A stretch of 64,000 bases of DNA. Source: CAZIQY01 sp964541605. Lineage in GTDB: Bacteria; Desulfobacterota; Syntrophia; Syntrophales; UBA2185. The position numbers and the translations under genes are program-made. Every line of letters begins with the position of its first letter. The stretch's first letter is position 1. Below are positions 8,785 to 17,744 of the stretch, piece by piece. Location: assembly GCA_964541605.1 (NCBI GenBank), contig CAZIQY010000004.1, forward strand, positions 1-64,000, read 5' to 3'. A model generated the notes under the pieces. The model made no database searches, was not told the origin of the DNA, and was given only the letters and a program-made list of their open reading frames with translations.

Positions 8785-11415
8785 ATGGATGACACTACCT
8801 TGAAAATCGCGATTGCGGCGCTGATGCATGACATCGGGAAGTTCGCTGAGGACGCGATGACCGTTTCGGACGATTATTTGTCCCGAAATGCCGATTTGTA
8901 CCAGCCTTTCTTCAATAACCGCCATACCCACCGTCATGCCGTTTTTTCGGCGGCTTTCATCGATCATATCGAAAAGTTGCTGCCGAAACAGTTCAACAAG
9001 TCCGGTTGGGGGCTTGATGACAGTTTTATAAATCTCGCCGCCGGTCATCACAAACCGGAAACTGCAATGCAATGGATCGTTGCAATGGCCGACCGGATCA
9101 GCAGCGGATGGGATCGGAAAAATTTCGACACCGAATACAACAACGCCATTGCCTGGCAGGACTACAAAAAGACCCGGCTTCTGCCCCTCTTCGAGGGGCT
9201 GTTACGCGATGACGGAAAGGAAGGCATCCGGTATAAGTACCGCTATCCTCTGAAAGAAATCAACCCTTTGAACATTTTCCCCGTATTGAGTCAGGAAGCT
9301 GAACCCGAGAACGATGAAAAGGCTATGGAGGAATACAAAAAGCTCTTCGATGAATTCGTCTTTGCTCTGGAAAAACTCCTGCATCGCGATGAAAGCATAG
9401 CGCTCTGGTTCGAACATTTCGAAAGCCTTATGCTCATCTATACATCGGCCATTCCGGCAGCAAGGGCGGGAAAGATCGTGCCCGATGTGTCCATTTACGA
9501 TCATTCCAAAAGCACTGCTGCTCTTGCCGCAGCTCTTTACCGGTATCACATGGATACAACTACCATGAGCATCGATGCCGTCAGGGACGACAGCGCAAAC
9601 AAATTTTTGCTTATCGGCGGCGATTTCTACGGTATCCAGAATTTCATTTTCAGCGACAGCGGTGAAGCCGGGAAAAGGCGTTCGAAAATTCTTCGCGGAC
9701 GCTCCTTTGCTGTGTCTCTTTTCTGTGAGCTGGCGGCGGACATGATCTGTCGGGAAATCGGTATCCCATCGACATCGATCATGCTCAGTGCAGCGGGAAA
9801 GTTCACAATCATTGCCCCTAATACGGATGAAACAAGAAAGGCTGTCGAACGGGCGGAAGAGCGGATCAACACATGGCTCATCGACATGTCCTGCGGTGAG
9901 AACGCACTCGGCATATCGATGATGGAAGCATCTCCCGCCGATTTCGTTTCCGGCCGGTTCATTCATTTGTATGATCTACTCGCGGAGAAAATGGCCGAAA
10001 GAAAATTTCACAAATACGATCTCGACCGTTATGGCGGAGCGATAGCAGGCTATCTGGACCGCTTCGATAATAAGCTGACCCCGCCGCTTTGTCCCTATTG
10101 CGGCAAGAGACCGTCAAGCCGCCTTTCTGAAAGCTTCAGGGAAGGAGACGACAAGTCCCTTTGCGCCGTGTGCCGCGATCACATTTTTCTGGGAGAGAAT
10201 ATTGTCAAGAAAGAGAGAATCGCCATTTGCAAAAAGGATGCAGACATCAAAGGTGCGGAATCGAAATTGCTGGAACCGATTTTCGGGGTTTATCAGGTGG
10301 CCTTTATCGAGGGCGGACTCGCGCAGCTTGCCCGGGACGGGACTCTGTTGAAATGCTGGGACATCGCAATCAATGCCGACGGGCAGGTCGCTAAAGACAT
10401 CACCGCAAGATTCATCAACGGGTATGTCCCCGTCTACACAGAAGAAGATCTTCATGACGACCGGATTCTGGAAGGCAAACGGAGCGAAGCGAAAAAACTC
10501 GAGTTGCTCGAACAGATCCGCGTTGACACACACAGGAAAACGCCGAAGACTTTTGCCCACATGGCCTGCAGGGCGCTGAATCCCGGCGCGACCAGCGGCC
10601 GCAAGTATACGGGCACTCAGGCACTGGGAGTACTGAAAGCAGACGTGGATCAGCTCGGAATGATTCTGTCATGCGGCATCCCGGAGAAAAACGTTACGCT
10701 TTCCCGTCTCACATCCCTGAGCCGCCAGTTGAATTTTTTCTTCGCCGTTTATCTGCCTCATCTGCTGAAAACGAATCCCCGTTTCACAGACGTTTATACC
10801 GTATTTGCAGGCGGTGACGATCTGTTTCTCATCGGACCATGGAATCGTATGATAGAGCTGATTGAATTTATCAGGGAAGGATTCGCCGAGTACACATGCC
10901 GCAATCCGGAGATCCATTTTTCAGCGGGAATCAGCGTCGAGAAACCCAACACACCGCTGGGAAAACTCGCCCAAGACGCCGAACATGCACTCGAAAAAGC
11001 CAAGGACGGCAACCCCGATAAAACGAAACGGGGCGCCTGCATCACGTTGTTCGGAGAGACGGCCACGTGGGAAGAATTTGTGGAACTGGGCAAAATTGCA
11101 AAAACGCTCGAAGTATGGCGAAGGGCGGCGATCATCAACAACGCCATGCTCTTTCGTATGAACCATCTTGTCGGCATGTCCGCGATGGCAAGCGAACTGC
11201 TTAAAGAGAAGGAAATTCGCCTGGAGGATATGGAGTGCCTCAAATGGCGGGCCATGTTCAAATACACGACGGAACGAAATATAGGAAAACAGATCAAGGA
11301 CGAGCGGCAGAAGAAAGAATTGCAGCGTGAATTCGGCCGGGCGGCTAAATGGCTCGAGGACTATGGCGGACGGCTGAAAATGGCGCTGTGGGATGTGATC
11401 TACAATAACCGGTAA
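8785..11415 (+). CDS. csm1: Type III-A large subunit Cas10/Csm1
   Basis: Large subunit of the Csm complex, 876 residues. The N-terminal HD nuclease domain shows LMHDIGKF (His15-Asp16), a second histidine block (NNRHTHRHAVF) and AAGHHKP. A zinc site has C436-x2-C439 and C460-x2-C463. The palm polymerase motif GGDD is intact at residues 676-679 (VFAGGDDLFLIG). Both activities should therefore work: target-RNA-triggered single-strand DNA cutting and synthesis of cyclic oligoadenylate from ATP, which feeds the CARF proteins of this locus. ATG 8785 is chosen because TGGAGG lies 8 bases ahead; an in-frame ATG at 8770 is possible. An 11-base gap leads to csm2. Confidence 0.96.
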   Translation: MDDTTLKIAIAALMHDIGKFAEDAMTVSDDYLSRNADLYQPFFNNRHTHRHAVFSAAFIDHIEKLLPKQFNKSGWGLDDSFINLAAGHHKPETAMQWIVAMADRISSGWDRKNFDTEYNNAIAWQDYKKTRLLPLFEGLLRDDGKEGIRYKYRYPLKEINPLNIFPVLSQEAEPENDEKAMEEYKKLFDEFVFALEKLLHRDESIALWFEHFESLMLIYTSAIPAARAGKIVPDVSIYDHSKSTAALAAALYRYHMDTTTMSIDAVRDDSANKFLLIGGDFYGIQNFIFSDSGEAGKRRSKILRGRSFAVSLFCELAADMICREIGIPSTSIMLSAAGKFTIIAPNTDETRKAVERAEERINTWLIDMSCGENALGISMMEASPADFVSGRFIHLYDLLAEKMAERKFHKYDLDRYGGAIAGYLDRFDNKLTPPLCPYCGKRPSSRLSESFREGDDKSLCAVCRDHIFLGENIVKKERIAICKKDADIKGAESKLLEPIFGVYQVAFIEGGLAQLARDGTLLKCWDIAINADGQVAKDITARFINGYVPVYTEEDLHDDRILEGKRSEAKKLELLEQIRVDTHRKTPKTFAHMACRALNPGATSGRKYTGTQALGVLKADVDQLGMILSCGIPEKNVTLSRLTSLSRQLNFFFAVYLPHLLKTNPRFTDVYTVFAGGDDLFLIGPWNRMIELIEFIREGFAEYTCRNPEIHFSAGISVEKPNTPLGKLAQDAEHALEKAKDGNPDKTKRGACITLFGETATWEEFVELGKIAKTLEVWRRAAIINNAMLFRMNHLVGMSAMASELLKEKEIRLEDMECLKWRAMFKYTTERNIGKQIKDERQKKELQREFGRAAKWLEDYGGRLKMALWDVIYNNR

Positions 11416-11426
11416 GGAGGCGGAAA

Positions 11427-11834
11427 ATGGATAAAATCGAGTTCTACAAGGACAGGGCTAAAGGAATCGTAGAGCCGAAGCTCTTTTCTGATTTCGCGGA
11501 AAAGTCCGCTGAAGTCATCGCGAAGTCGGGAGTGTCGAGGGACGGCAAAAGGCTCGACCACAACAAACGCTCGCAGATCCGCAAATTCTACGACGAGGTG
11601 ATGCGGCTCAACGGAAACGTGAAGAGTAAACCAGAGGATTGGGACATCGTCCTGCCCTACATCAACATGCTGATCGCGAAAGCTGCCTATGCCAGAGGCA
11701 GGAACAGCCTCGTGACCGACGAATTCGTAAACATGATCAAGGACTGCGTGGCGCAAGTGCAAAAGCCGGCGGATCTTGATGTTTTCGCCAATTTCTTCGA
11801 GGCGTTCATGGGATTTTACAGACAGTACGATTAG
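11427..11834 (+). CDS. csm2: Type III-A small subunit Csm2
   Basis: Helical small subunit of 135 residues that lines the crRNA-target duplex along the belly of the complex. Recognised from the pattern SRDGKRLDHNKRSQIRKFYDE near the N-terminal third and AKAAYARGR in the middle, together with its fixed place between csm1 and csm3. AAGGAGG ends 7 bases before the ATG. Confidence 0.93.
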   Translation: MDKIEFYKDRAKGIVEPKLFSDFAEKSAEVIAKSGVSRDGKRLDHNKRSQIRKFYDEVMRLNGNVKSKPEDWDIVLPYINMLIAKAAYARGRNSLVTDEFVNMIKDCVAQVQKPADLDVFANFFEAFMGFYRQYD

Positions 11835-11845
11835 GAGGAATCGTT

Positions 11846-12571
11846 ATGCAGCTCACAGATATCAGGGAAATCAAAGGAAAAATCATTTTGAAAAGCGGGC
11901 TTCACATCGGCGCTGGCGACACGGAAATGCACATCGGCGGGACGGACAACCCCGTCATCAAGCATCCCCACACGCAGGAGCCCTATATCCCCGGATCGTC
12001 ATTGAAAGGCAAAGTCCGAGCACTGCTGGAAATGGAAAGCGGATTGATGGCGAAAACTAAAGGCGAACCTCTTCAGGCTCGAAATTTAAGCGGTTTAACG
12101 GGCACTCAGAAGAAAAAATGCGAAAATATTCTCAAAATTTTTGGATCGAGCGGCGCTGATGCGGAGGCCGGCACCGAGCTTAACATCGGCCCGACTCGCG
12201 TGTCCTTCGCCGATTGCCCGCTGCATAAGGACTGGCGTGAAAAAGCGCGTCAGAGCGGCTGGGGTAATTTCGAGGTCAAGTCCGAAAATGCCATCAATCG
12301 CATAGAAGGAACCGCTCGTAATCCCCGTTTTACGGAACGAGTCGTCGAAGGCGCCGAGTTTGACTTCTCCGTTTCACTGAAACTCCTTGGCAAAGCCGAA
12401 GACGATCTCTTCGAATACCTTCTGGACGGCCTCAAGCTTCTCGAAATGGACGCCCTTGGAGGAAGTGGCAGCCGCGGCTACGGACGCATCGAGTTCCAAT
12501 TCGACGATGCGGACATTGCCAAACACTTTGAAAACAGAAAGCCTTTTGCGAACGGAGGGGGAAAGCCTTGA
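11846..12571 (+). CDS. csm3: Type III-A backbone RAMP Csm3 (target RNA nuclease)
   Basis: Backbone subunit of 241 residues, present in several copies per complex; each cuts the bound target RNA at 6-base steps. The catalytic aspartate is intact as Asp34 in HIGGTDNPV, matching the essential Asp of characterised Csm3 proteins. The RAMP loop YIPGSSLKGKVRALLE and the glycine-rich end LGGSGSRGYGRIEF are also present. A strong GGAGG lies at 11833-11837, just behind the csm2 stop. The 3' end overlaps csm4. Confidence 0.96.
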   Translation: MQLTDIREIKGKIILKSGLHIGAGDTEMHIGGTDNPVIKHPHTQEPYIPGSSLKGKVRALLEMESGLMAKTKGEPLQARNLSGLTGTQKKKCENILKIFGSSGADAEAGTELNIGPTRVSFADCPLHKDWREKARQSGWGNFEVKSENAINRIEGTARNPRFTERVVEGAEFDFSVSLKLLGKAEDDLFEYLLDGLKLLEMDALGGSGSRGYGRIEFQFDDADIAKHFENRKPFANGGGKP

Positions 12572-13599
12572 AACGCTATGAAATCACGATAAAACCACTG
12601 ACCGGCTTCGGCACGCCTTTGAAGGGGGATACCCTTTTCGGCCATTTCTGCTGGCAGGCGGCCTACGACAGCGGGTTGCTCGAGGGCGGGCTTGAACGCT
12701 GGATCTCCTGTTATGCGGAACAGCCTTTTGCCGTCTTTTCGAGCGCCTGGCCGAAAGTTTGCAACAACGGTAAGTGGTTTTACGCCCTGAAAAGGCCCGA
12801 TCTGCCACTTTTGCGCCTCTTTCCGGAATCGGCTGGAGACAAGCGAAAGTCGATGACGGAGCGGAAAAAAAACGCAGCCAGGAAATGGATACTCGTTTCC
12901 GAAGATCTGCGGCTGTCTTTTCTTGCCGATCGATACGCAACCGATCAGGATCTTCTTGATATCATGGGCAAAGGTTCTCTTCACGGAGAAAAAAAGCGAC
13001 TGCGTGACAGGGGTGGGCGTGCCCTGAAAAAGGAGTTTCTACAACCACACAACACCATCAACCGCATGACGATGACGACGGGAGAAGGAATGTTTGCGCC
13101 TTATGTCCAGTCCGCCGATGTCTATTGGCCGGACATTCAGTTGGCTGTATTCGTTTTGACTGATGAAAAAGCAACCGACATCGCACGTATCAGCGAGGCA
13201 TTCAAGCGTGTCGGGCAATTCGGCTTCGGAAAGGACGCTTCGACGGGTTGGGGTCGTTTCGAGGTTGTCGGTTTTGAAGAGAAAAAAATCAACAGTCTCG
13301 ATCAGGCAGATGCGTGCTATACGCTCGGCCCATCGATTCCCGACCGGGGCGCTTTCGGGAACGTTTTTTTCACGCCTTTCACGCGCTACGGGAGACACGG
13401 CGATGTGATGGCCAGATCCGTCAATCCTTTTAAGAATCCTGTTATCATGGCTGACGAGGGTGCAGTCTTAATACCTGACAATAAAGATGTTTTTACCAGA
13501 CCGTATCTTGGCAGGCCCGCTCAAAATGTGTCCAAGTCTCTGCCTGAAACGGTCGTTCAGGGCTATGCGCCTTATTTGGCCTTTAAACTGGAGATATGA
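12568..13599 (+). CDS. csm4: Type III-A RAMP Csm4
   Basis: 343-residue RAMP subunit that caps the 5' handle end of the crRNA and docks Cas10. The N-terminal TGFGTPLKGDTLFGHFCWQ and the glycine-rich VGQFGFGKDASTGWGRFEV loop near residue 220 are typical. It starts with TTG at 12568, overlapping the csm3 stop by 4 bases, with GGAGGGGG at 12555-12562 as ribosome site. The 4-base overlaps on both sides show strict translational coupling of csm3-csm4-csm5. Confidence 0.93.
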   Translation: MKRYEITIKPLTGFGTPLKGDTLFGHFCWQAAYDSGLLEGGLERWISCYAEQPFAVFSSAWPKVCNNGKWFYALKRPDLPLLRLFPESAGDKRKSMTERKKNAARKWILVSEDLRLSFLADRYATDQDLLDIMGKGSLHGEKKRLRDRGGRALKKEFLQPHNTINRMTMTTGEGMFAPYVQSADVYWPDIQLAVFVLTDEKATDIARISEAFKRVGQFGFGKDASTGWGRFEVVGFEEKKINSLDQADACYTLGPSIPDRGAFGNVFFTPFTRYGRHGDVMARSVNPFKNPVIMADEGAVLIPDNKDVFTRPYLGRPAQNVSKSLPETVVQGYAPYLAFKLEI

Positions 13600-15038
13600 C
13601 CATGATCGAAGAAGAAAGATACATCATCCGAGTACTTGCGCCTGTCCACATCGGCTGTGATGAGGTTTACGAACCGGTCGGATTTGTCATAGACGAGAAT
13701 CAAAACTTCCTGCATGCCTTCGATCCTCTCGATTTTCTCAGAAGCTTGAGCCGGCAAGATAAATACCGGATGTCCGCTATTTGTGGAAAGGGCACCGTGG
13801 AATCCATCATGGAGCTCTACAAGTTCATGCGAAACAGACCATTTGACGGCCATCGGGTGGCCGTCTGTCGCGGGTTCGTGGAAAACTACAGAAAGACCCT
13901 GTCCATGTCCATCAACGACCGGAAGAAAATTCAGCAGGAGCTGAACAACTTCTCCATTGCCCGGACGGCTTTCAACCCCACGACACAGAGACCTTTTATC
14001 CCCGGTTCGGCAGTCAAGGGGGCGCTTCGGACTGCCTATCTGAACGGACGGCAGGCATTAAAGAAACTTCCCAGGGCCAGAGACGCCGCTCGGCTGGAAA
14101 GAGATCTCCTCGACGGCGGTTCCTTCGCATCCGACCCTTTCAGGCTCCTGATGGTTTCCGATTTTCATCCCCTCGGTCCGTGCCGAACAAAGATTCTTTA
14201 TGCTGTGAACGAAAAGAAAAAAAAGGATTCGAAGTTCCATGCGCGCGGGCCCTATCAGACGCTTGAGGTCATCGAACCGGGAGCTGTTTTTGCAGGCACA
14301 ATCAGGGTTTTGAATCCCCTGAGCCGTGACGTCATCAAAACGCCGCTGACGGAGAAAGCCGTCTTCGAATGCGCCTCCTTTTTTTACGGAAAGGAAAAAA
14401 CGAGAGAAGACAGGGAATTAAAAGATGTCGGACTGCCTGTCCTGGCATGGGGCGGCATGGACGGTCCTGTGCCTCTGCGCATCGGCCGTCATTCCGGAGC
14501 GGAGTCTCTGACCATCGAGGGACAACGCAACATCCGGATCATGCAGGGCAGAGAGAAGCCTGCTATTATGTCAAACAGGGGTGCCACCACCTTCTGGCTC
14601 GCCGCGGAGTCGTCCGCCGGTTATCAGAAAGGCTCACTGCGACCATTAGGATGGGCATCGCTGGGCAGGCTTTCCGCTAAAATGGCCGCTGAACTGGCGA
14701 ATCAGGAAAAAGACGAGATGGAAAAGAATTTGCCGGGCCGGCGTGCAACAGATACGACTGCCGAACAAACGCCTGCTTCGTCAGTAAAACCAGTTGCACC
14801 GGTCGAAGAAACATGGAACGACGCCTACGTCAGTTTCAACGCCGGTGGCGGGGGAATTGTGACGGCCATCAGCAAAGAAGGAAAGAAAGCAGAACTCAGG
14901 GGAAAAGGCAGGGCAATGACCATCATTTCCGACTCTCTGCACAAAAAAATCTTTGAAGGAAAAAGAACCATTCCGAAAGCGCGCGTTGTGCTTGAACTCG
15001 AGGGCAGGGTTTACAGAATTGTCAAAATTTGTTCTTAA
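13596..15038 (+). CDS. csm5: Type III-A RAMP Csm5 with C-terminal extension
   Basis: 480-residue RAMP that sits near the 3' end of the crRNA and is linked to crRNA trimming. The core is seen as RVLAPVHIGCDEVYEPVGFVID at the N-terminus and IPGSAVKGALRTAYLNGR near residue 140. The RAMP part ends near residue 365. After a charged, proline/threonine-rich linker, the last about 75 residues (SFNAGGGGIVTAISKEGKKAEL and onward) form an extra, probably beta-rich domain. I do not recognise it; it may be a nucleic-acid-binding module. ATG 13596 overlaps the csm4 stop. Confidence 0.9.
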   Translation: MTMIEEERYIIRVLAPVHIGCDEVYEPVGFVIDENQNFLHAFDPLDFLRSLSRQDKYRMSAICGKGTVESIMELYKFMRNRPFDGHRVAVCRGFVENYRKTLSMSINDRKKIQQELNNFSIARTAFNPTTQRPFIPGSAVKGALRTAYLNGRQALKKLPRARDAARLERDLLDGGSFASDPFRLLMVSDFHPLGPCRTKILYAVNEKKKKDSKFHARGPYQTLEVIEPGAVFAGTIRVLNPLSRDVIKTPLTEKAVFECASFFYGKEKTREDRELKDVGLPVLAWGGMDGPVPLRIGRHSGAESLTIEGQRNIRIMQGREKPAIMSNRGATTFWLAAESSAGYQKGSLRPLGWASLGRLSAKMAAELANQEKDEMEKNLPGRRATDTTAEQTPASSVKPVAPVEETWNDAYVSFNAGGGGIVTAISKEGKKAELRGKGRAMTIISDSLHKKIFEGKRTIPKARVVLELEGRVYRIVKICS

Positions 15039-15147
15039 TCGGAGTATCCATACGCGAGATATAACCGGATCATTTTGCAAGTACGACAGCATCCCTGAAT
15101 GCCCCGGTCGGATAAAGCGCACGAACAAAAGCGGCGTTGAAATTATC

Positions 15148-15185
15148 GTTTACATTTTAATACAAATATGTATTATAAAGTAAAC
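15148..15185. promoter_or_regulatory. Near-perfect 38-bp palindrome before AbiEii
   Basis: Outer arms GTTTAC/GTAAAC (15148-15153, 15180-15185) and inner arms AATAC/GTATT (15159-15163, 15170-15174) share one centre at 15166.5; about 32 of 38 positions are symmetric. It ends 4 bases before the toxin ATG and covers a possible -10 (TATTAT). AbiE antitoxins are known to autoregulate by binding inverted repeats, so this is the likely operator. Confidence 0.7.
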
Positions 15186-15189
15186 TATT

Positions 15190-16047
15190 ATGAAAACCTA
15201 TCGCGAGATATACATCCGCAAAGCCGAGATTGCGCAACTGATTCTTCTGCATCAACTCTACATGCAGCGGGGAAGCCGTGACCTGATCTTCCAGGGAGGA
15301 ACAGCTATCCGCTGGTGTTACGGGGGCAGCCGTTTTTCGGAAGATCTTGATTTTGTAACGCCTCTTGCAATGGAACAGGTGAGAACATTATTGAGTAAAG
15401 CGGTCCGGGGCGCTGAAAAGGTCATGATTCCCCATTTTGGGATCGGTTCCGCAGCCATGATAGAAAAGAAGTCCCGCACTGAAGCATTGAAATGTTTTGT
15501 GGAATTTCGCCAGGAAAACTCCCGTGAAAAGATTGCCGTAAAACTTGAATTTGAAGGGCTGGTGTCAGACATGCTTCCTCAGAATCAAAATCATATTCTT
15601 TCAACCCTCCCTGCAGTTGCTTATCTCATCACTTCAGGCGACTTTCGCGTTCCGCGTCCTAACGCTGTCGTCACGGCAGAAACACCTGATGAAATCCTCT
15701 CGGACAAGGTGCGATCTCTTCTGGAACGCCGATATATCAAGGGGCGCGACCTGTATGATGTCTGGTATCTTCGCTCCGTTGTGAATACTGCTCTTTGCCC
15801 CGAAGCCGTAAGGCGGAAATTCGGCATGTACATGGCGCCATTCACCGCCAGGCGAGATCTCGACTTCTTTGCCATGCCGTCAGAGGAAAGCAAAAAATTG
15901 ATGGTCGAAGCGATCGAGCAGGACTTATCGCGTTTTCTTCCTGCCGATGTTCTGGCCGTTCATCGGACCGACGGGTTCGCCGCTTTTATCAGTGCGGTTC
16001 GTTCGCTCTTTACCGATTTGAAAGAAAAAGAGGTGGTTCTTCCGTGA
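15190..16047 (+). CDS. AbiEii-family nucleotidyltransferase toxin
   Basis: 285-residue nucleotidyltransferase of the AbiEii/AbiGii toxin family. The motif FQGGTAIRWCYGGSRFSEDLDF near residues 36-58 holds the GG-T-x-R and D-L-D catalytic signature; KVRSLLERRYIKGRDLYDVWYL near residue 175 is the second family block. Related toxins block growth by modifying tRNA or other nucleotide targets; the target here is unknown. It is the first gene of the pair, although in the studied AbiE systems the antitoxin comes first. It lies right behind csm5 under its own palindromic operator. Confidence 0.88.
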   Translation: MKTYREIYIRKAEIAQLILLHQLYMQRGSRDLIFQGGTAIRWCYGGSRFSEDLDFVTPLAMEQVRTLLSKAVRGAEKVMIPHFGIGSAAMIEKKSRTEALKCFVEFRQENSREKIAVKLEFEGLVSDMLPQNQNHILSTLPAVAYLITSGDFRVPRPNAVVTAETPDEILSDKVRSLLERRYIKGRDLYDVWYLRSVVNTALCPEAVRRKFGMYMAPFTARRDLDFFAMPSEESKKLMVEAIEQDLSRFLPADVLAVHRTDGFAAFISAVRSLFTDLKEKEVVLP

Positions 16048-16616
16048 CATCCGTGAAAATTATGAAGCATTTGCCTTCATTATTCCGATACGCCGATGTT
16101 GAAAAATTCACCCGAAACGCCAATGTGTTTCTTACTCGCGCCATTGCGAAAGGATTCGCCGAACGTGTGGCGCGCGGCGTATACATCAACACCTTCCGGG
16201 AAGGCAGACCGGAGATTGAAGAAGTCGCCTGTTTTTTACGGACGCCCTCTTATATCTCCTGTGAATGGGCGCTCAATCGTCACGGCGTCCTTCTTCAGGC
16301 GCCGCTCGTGTGCACGGTTCTGACGCTCGATACGGCTGTCGGCGCAAAGCGGAATCTGATATTCGGCGGCATTACCATAGAATTCTCCCGGATAGCGCCG
16401 CGCCTTTTCAACGGTTTTGAAATGCGTGAAGGATACAACCTGGCTCTGCCGGAAAAGGCTTTGTTAGATGTGATCCATCTGAGAAAGAGAATCCCTTTCC
16501 GGGATGAACTGGAACTCGATGCCCTGGATATGGAAAGGCTCAAGCGCCTCGCGCAAATGTATGCCGCCCCGACGCGCCGAATGATAGAAAAACTGTCAAA
16601 CGAATCAGGAACATAA
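16044..16616 (+). CDS. AbiEi-family antitoxin / winged-helix regulator
   Basis: About 190 residues. The C-terminal two thirds (YISCEWALNRHGVL, TLDTAVGAKRNLIFGGITIEFSRI, NLALPEKALLDVIHLR) match the AbiEi antitoxin family, and the N-terminal part (HLPSLFRYADVEKFT through FAERVARGVYIN) fits a winged helix. It should repress the pair and counter the AbiEii toxin. GTG 16044 overlaps the toxin stop (GTGA); ATG 16062 is an alternative. The toxin-first order is the main oddity. Confidence 0.82.
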   Translation: MTSVKIMKHLPSLFRYADVEKFTRNANVFLTRAIAKGFAERVARGVYINTFREGRPEIEEVACFLRTPSYISCEWALNRHGVLLQAPLVCTVLTLDTAVGAKRNLIFGGITIEFSRIAPRLFNGFEMREGYNLALPEKALLDVIHLRKRIPFRDELELDALDMERLKRLAQMYAAPTRRMIEKLSNESGT

Positions 16617-16810
16617 TATTGCAGACTAATATCTGTTCATTCTACAGGAAGATCCGGAGTTCATAATGACGACGGTGGCAATTAAGTCGAAACAGATAGA
16701 TCGCCCCACTTCCTTCGCGATGACGCTTTGTCATCGCTGGATTCGAAAACGAGCAGCAACACTGCAATATTACCTTGCAATCATGCAGTGCGAATGAAAA
16801 TATGCAACAT
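16617..16810. repeat. Gap with REP-like sequence and a hairpin
   Basis: Positions about 16700-16740 resemble a dispersed intergenic repeat (CTTCGCGATGACGC followed by TTTGTCATCGC). At 16760-16766 and 16784-16790 the arms CACTGCA/TGCAGTG pair over 17 bases. No T-run follows, so termination is uncertain. The arms share GCA/TGC steps with the cas operators but lack the GCAACGTTGC core. Confidence 0.35.
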
Positions 16811-17077
16811 TTAGTATGCATCCCCTCTGGGGGCGATGTTTACCACGGCGATGGTTCCGGTTTCTTTGATGAGGGCAAAAACGATCCGGTAGTTTCCGAT
16901 TCTCAGCCGGGAGAAGCCCCGGAGATCGCCGGTCAGCGGTTTAACGTTTTCATGGGACAGAGGATTGTCGTACCCGGCAAGGGCTGTCAGTTCTTTTTTC
17001 ATGCGCTCTTTTACAGTCCGGTCGAGCCTGCTGAAATAGCTTTCCGCTTTTGAGGAAACTTTAACAGTCCAGTTCAT
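16811..17077 (-). CDS. RelE/ParE-type toxin
   Basis: 88-residue RelE-superfamily protein: MNWTVKVSSKAESYFSRLDRTVKERMKKEL, then the typical HENVKPLTGDLRGFSRLRIGNYRIVFAL core and a VVNIAPRGDAY end. Members cut mRNA on the ribosome or poison gyrase; which applies is not visible. The start at 17077 is chosen because the protein then begins MNWTVKVS like its relatives and overlaps the antitoxin gene by 17 bases. The pair is the only minus-strand unit within the CRISPR locus. Confidence 0.88.
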   Translation of the reverse strand: MNWTVKVSSKAESYFSRLDRTVKERMKKELTALAGYDNPLSHENVKPLTGDLRGFSRLRIGNYRIVFALIKETGTIAVVNIAPRGDAY

Positions 17078-17303
17078 TGAGCTGCTTTCCTCCACCGGAG
17101 GTAATTTCTTCAAGCCCTGATCGGCATTCTTCGACAAAGCCTGGAATTCTCAACAGTTCGAGGGTTTCCCGGTGCCGCGCGATGTACTCCTCGGCCATGT
17201 CGGTGAAAATGTCGGCCAGGGAGCGGTTCTCGTATCCCGCAATCGCCCGGATGATCCTCAATTTCTCATCGGGGATCCTGATTGTCGTTGCGCTCTTTGT
17301 CAT
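17061..17303 (-). CDS. Ribbon-helix-helix-type antitoxin
   Basis: 80-residue antitoxin. The N-terminal SATTIRIPDEKLRIIRAIAGYENRSLADIFTDMAEEYI is a typical ribbon-helix-helix DNA-binding fold; the acidic C-terminal tail would wrap the RelE-type toxin. GGAGG lies 9 bases before ATG 17303, which fixes the start. It precedes and overlaps the toxin gene, as usual for type II pairs, and should repress its own promoter at 17326-17354. Confidence 0.85.
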   Translation of the reverse strand: MTKSATTIRIPDEKLRIIRAIAGYENRSLADIFTDMAEEYIARHRETLELLRIPGFVEECRSGLEEITSGGGKQLNELDC

Positions 17304-17325
17304 GTACGTCACCTCCTGTTGTAGT

Positions 17326-17354
17326 AGCATAATGTATTAATATTACGATGTCAA
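17326..17354 (-). promoter_or_regulatory. Promoter of the RHH/RelE pair
   Basis: On the minus strand TTGACA (17354-17349) and TATGCT (17331-17326) are 17 bases apart, about 20 bases before the antitoxin start. AT-rich symmetric sequence (TATTAATA) lies between the boxes and may be the operator. Confidence 0.55.
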
Positions 17355-17405
17355 GATATTACAATCCCAGGTAATTCCTGAAAAGCTTTGCATTGAGAAT
17401 TGAAC

Positions 17406-17720
17406 ATGACGAAATACATCTTCAACACCCCCGTATTGACTGATTATGGGGATTATCGATTTACCCGAATTGATCTTGAGGAAGCAAAGAAGATAGCGCA
17501 GGATGCCGTATCGGCGATAGGTCACCGGGGAGCCGCGGATGCACTCTCACAGATCCTGGGTGTGGAAGTAAAAACAAAAAGAATGGAAGTCAAAATGATG
17601 CCCGGCGATATCGCCCTGGTCTTCAGGTTGATGGCTCGCTTGCCCGAGGGGGCCATACTCGATGGTGAAGATACGCTTAAGATGCCCTATGAATTAGCGA
17701 AACTGGAAAGGATCGCTTAG
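17406..17720 (+). CDS. DUF1874 ring nuclease (Crn2 / AcrIII-1 family)
   Basis: 104-residue protein of the DUF1874 (STIV B116-like) family: NTPVLTDYGDYRFTRIDLEEAK, then SAIGHRGAADALSQILGVEV, then MPGDIALVFRLMARLPEGAIL and MPYELAKLERI. Viral members (AcrIII-1) and bacterial Crn2 degrade cyclic tetra-adenylate very fast; the catalytic histidine is present as His40 in AIGHRGA. ATG 17406 fits family length. It lies 24 bases before the Card1-type gene and presumably damps its signal so the cell can recover. As this family moves with viruses, it could be a captured anti-CRISPR, but the operon setting favours a host ring nuclease. Confidence 0.88.
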   Translation: MTKYIFNTPVLTDYGDYRFTRIDLEEAKKIAQDAVSAIGHRGAADALSQILGVEVKTKRMEVKMMPGDIALVFRLMARLPEGAILDGEDTLKMPYELAKLERIA

Positions 17721-17744
17721 ATTTTGTAAAGGGGGGATAGAGTT

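Noticed and set aside
15148..15185. Reading the palindrome as a csm5 terminator
   Set aside because: Arms are AT-rich and weak as RNA, there is no T-run, and it abuts the next start codon; operator is more likely.
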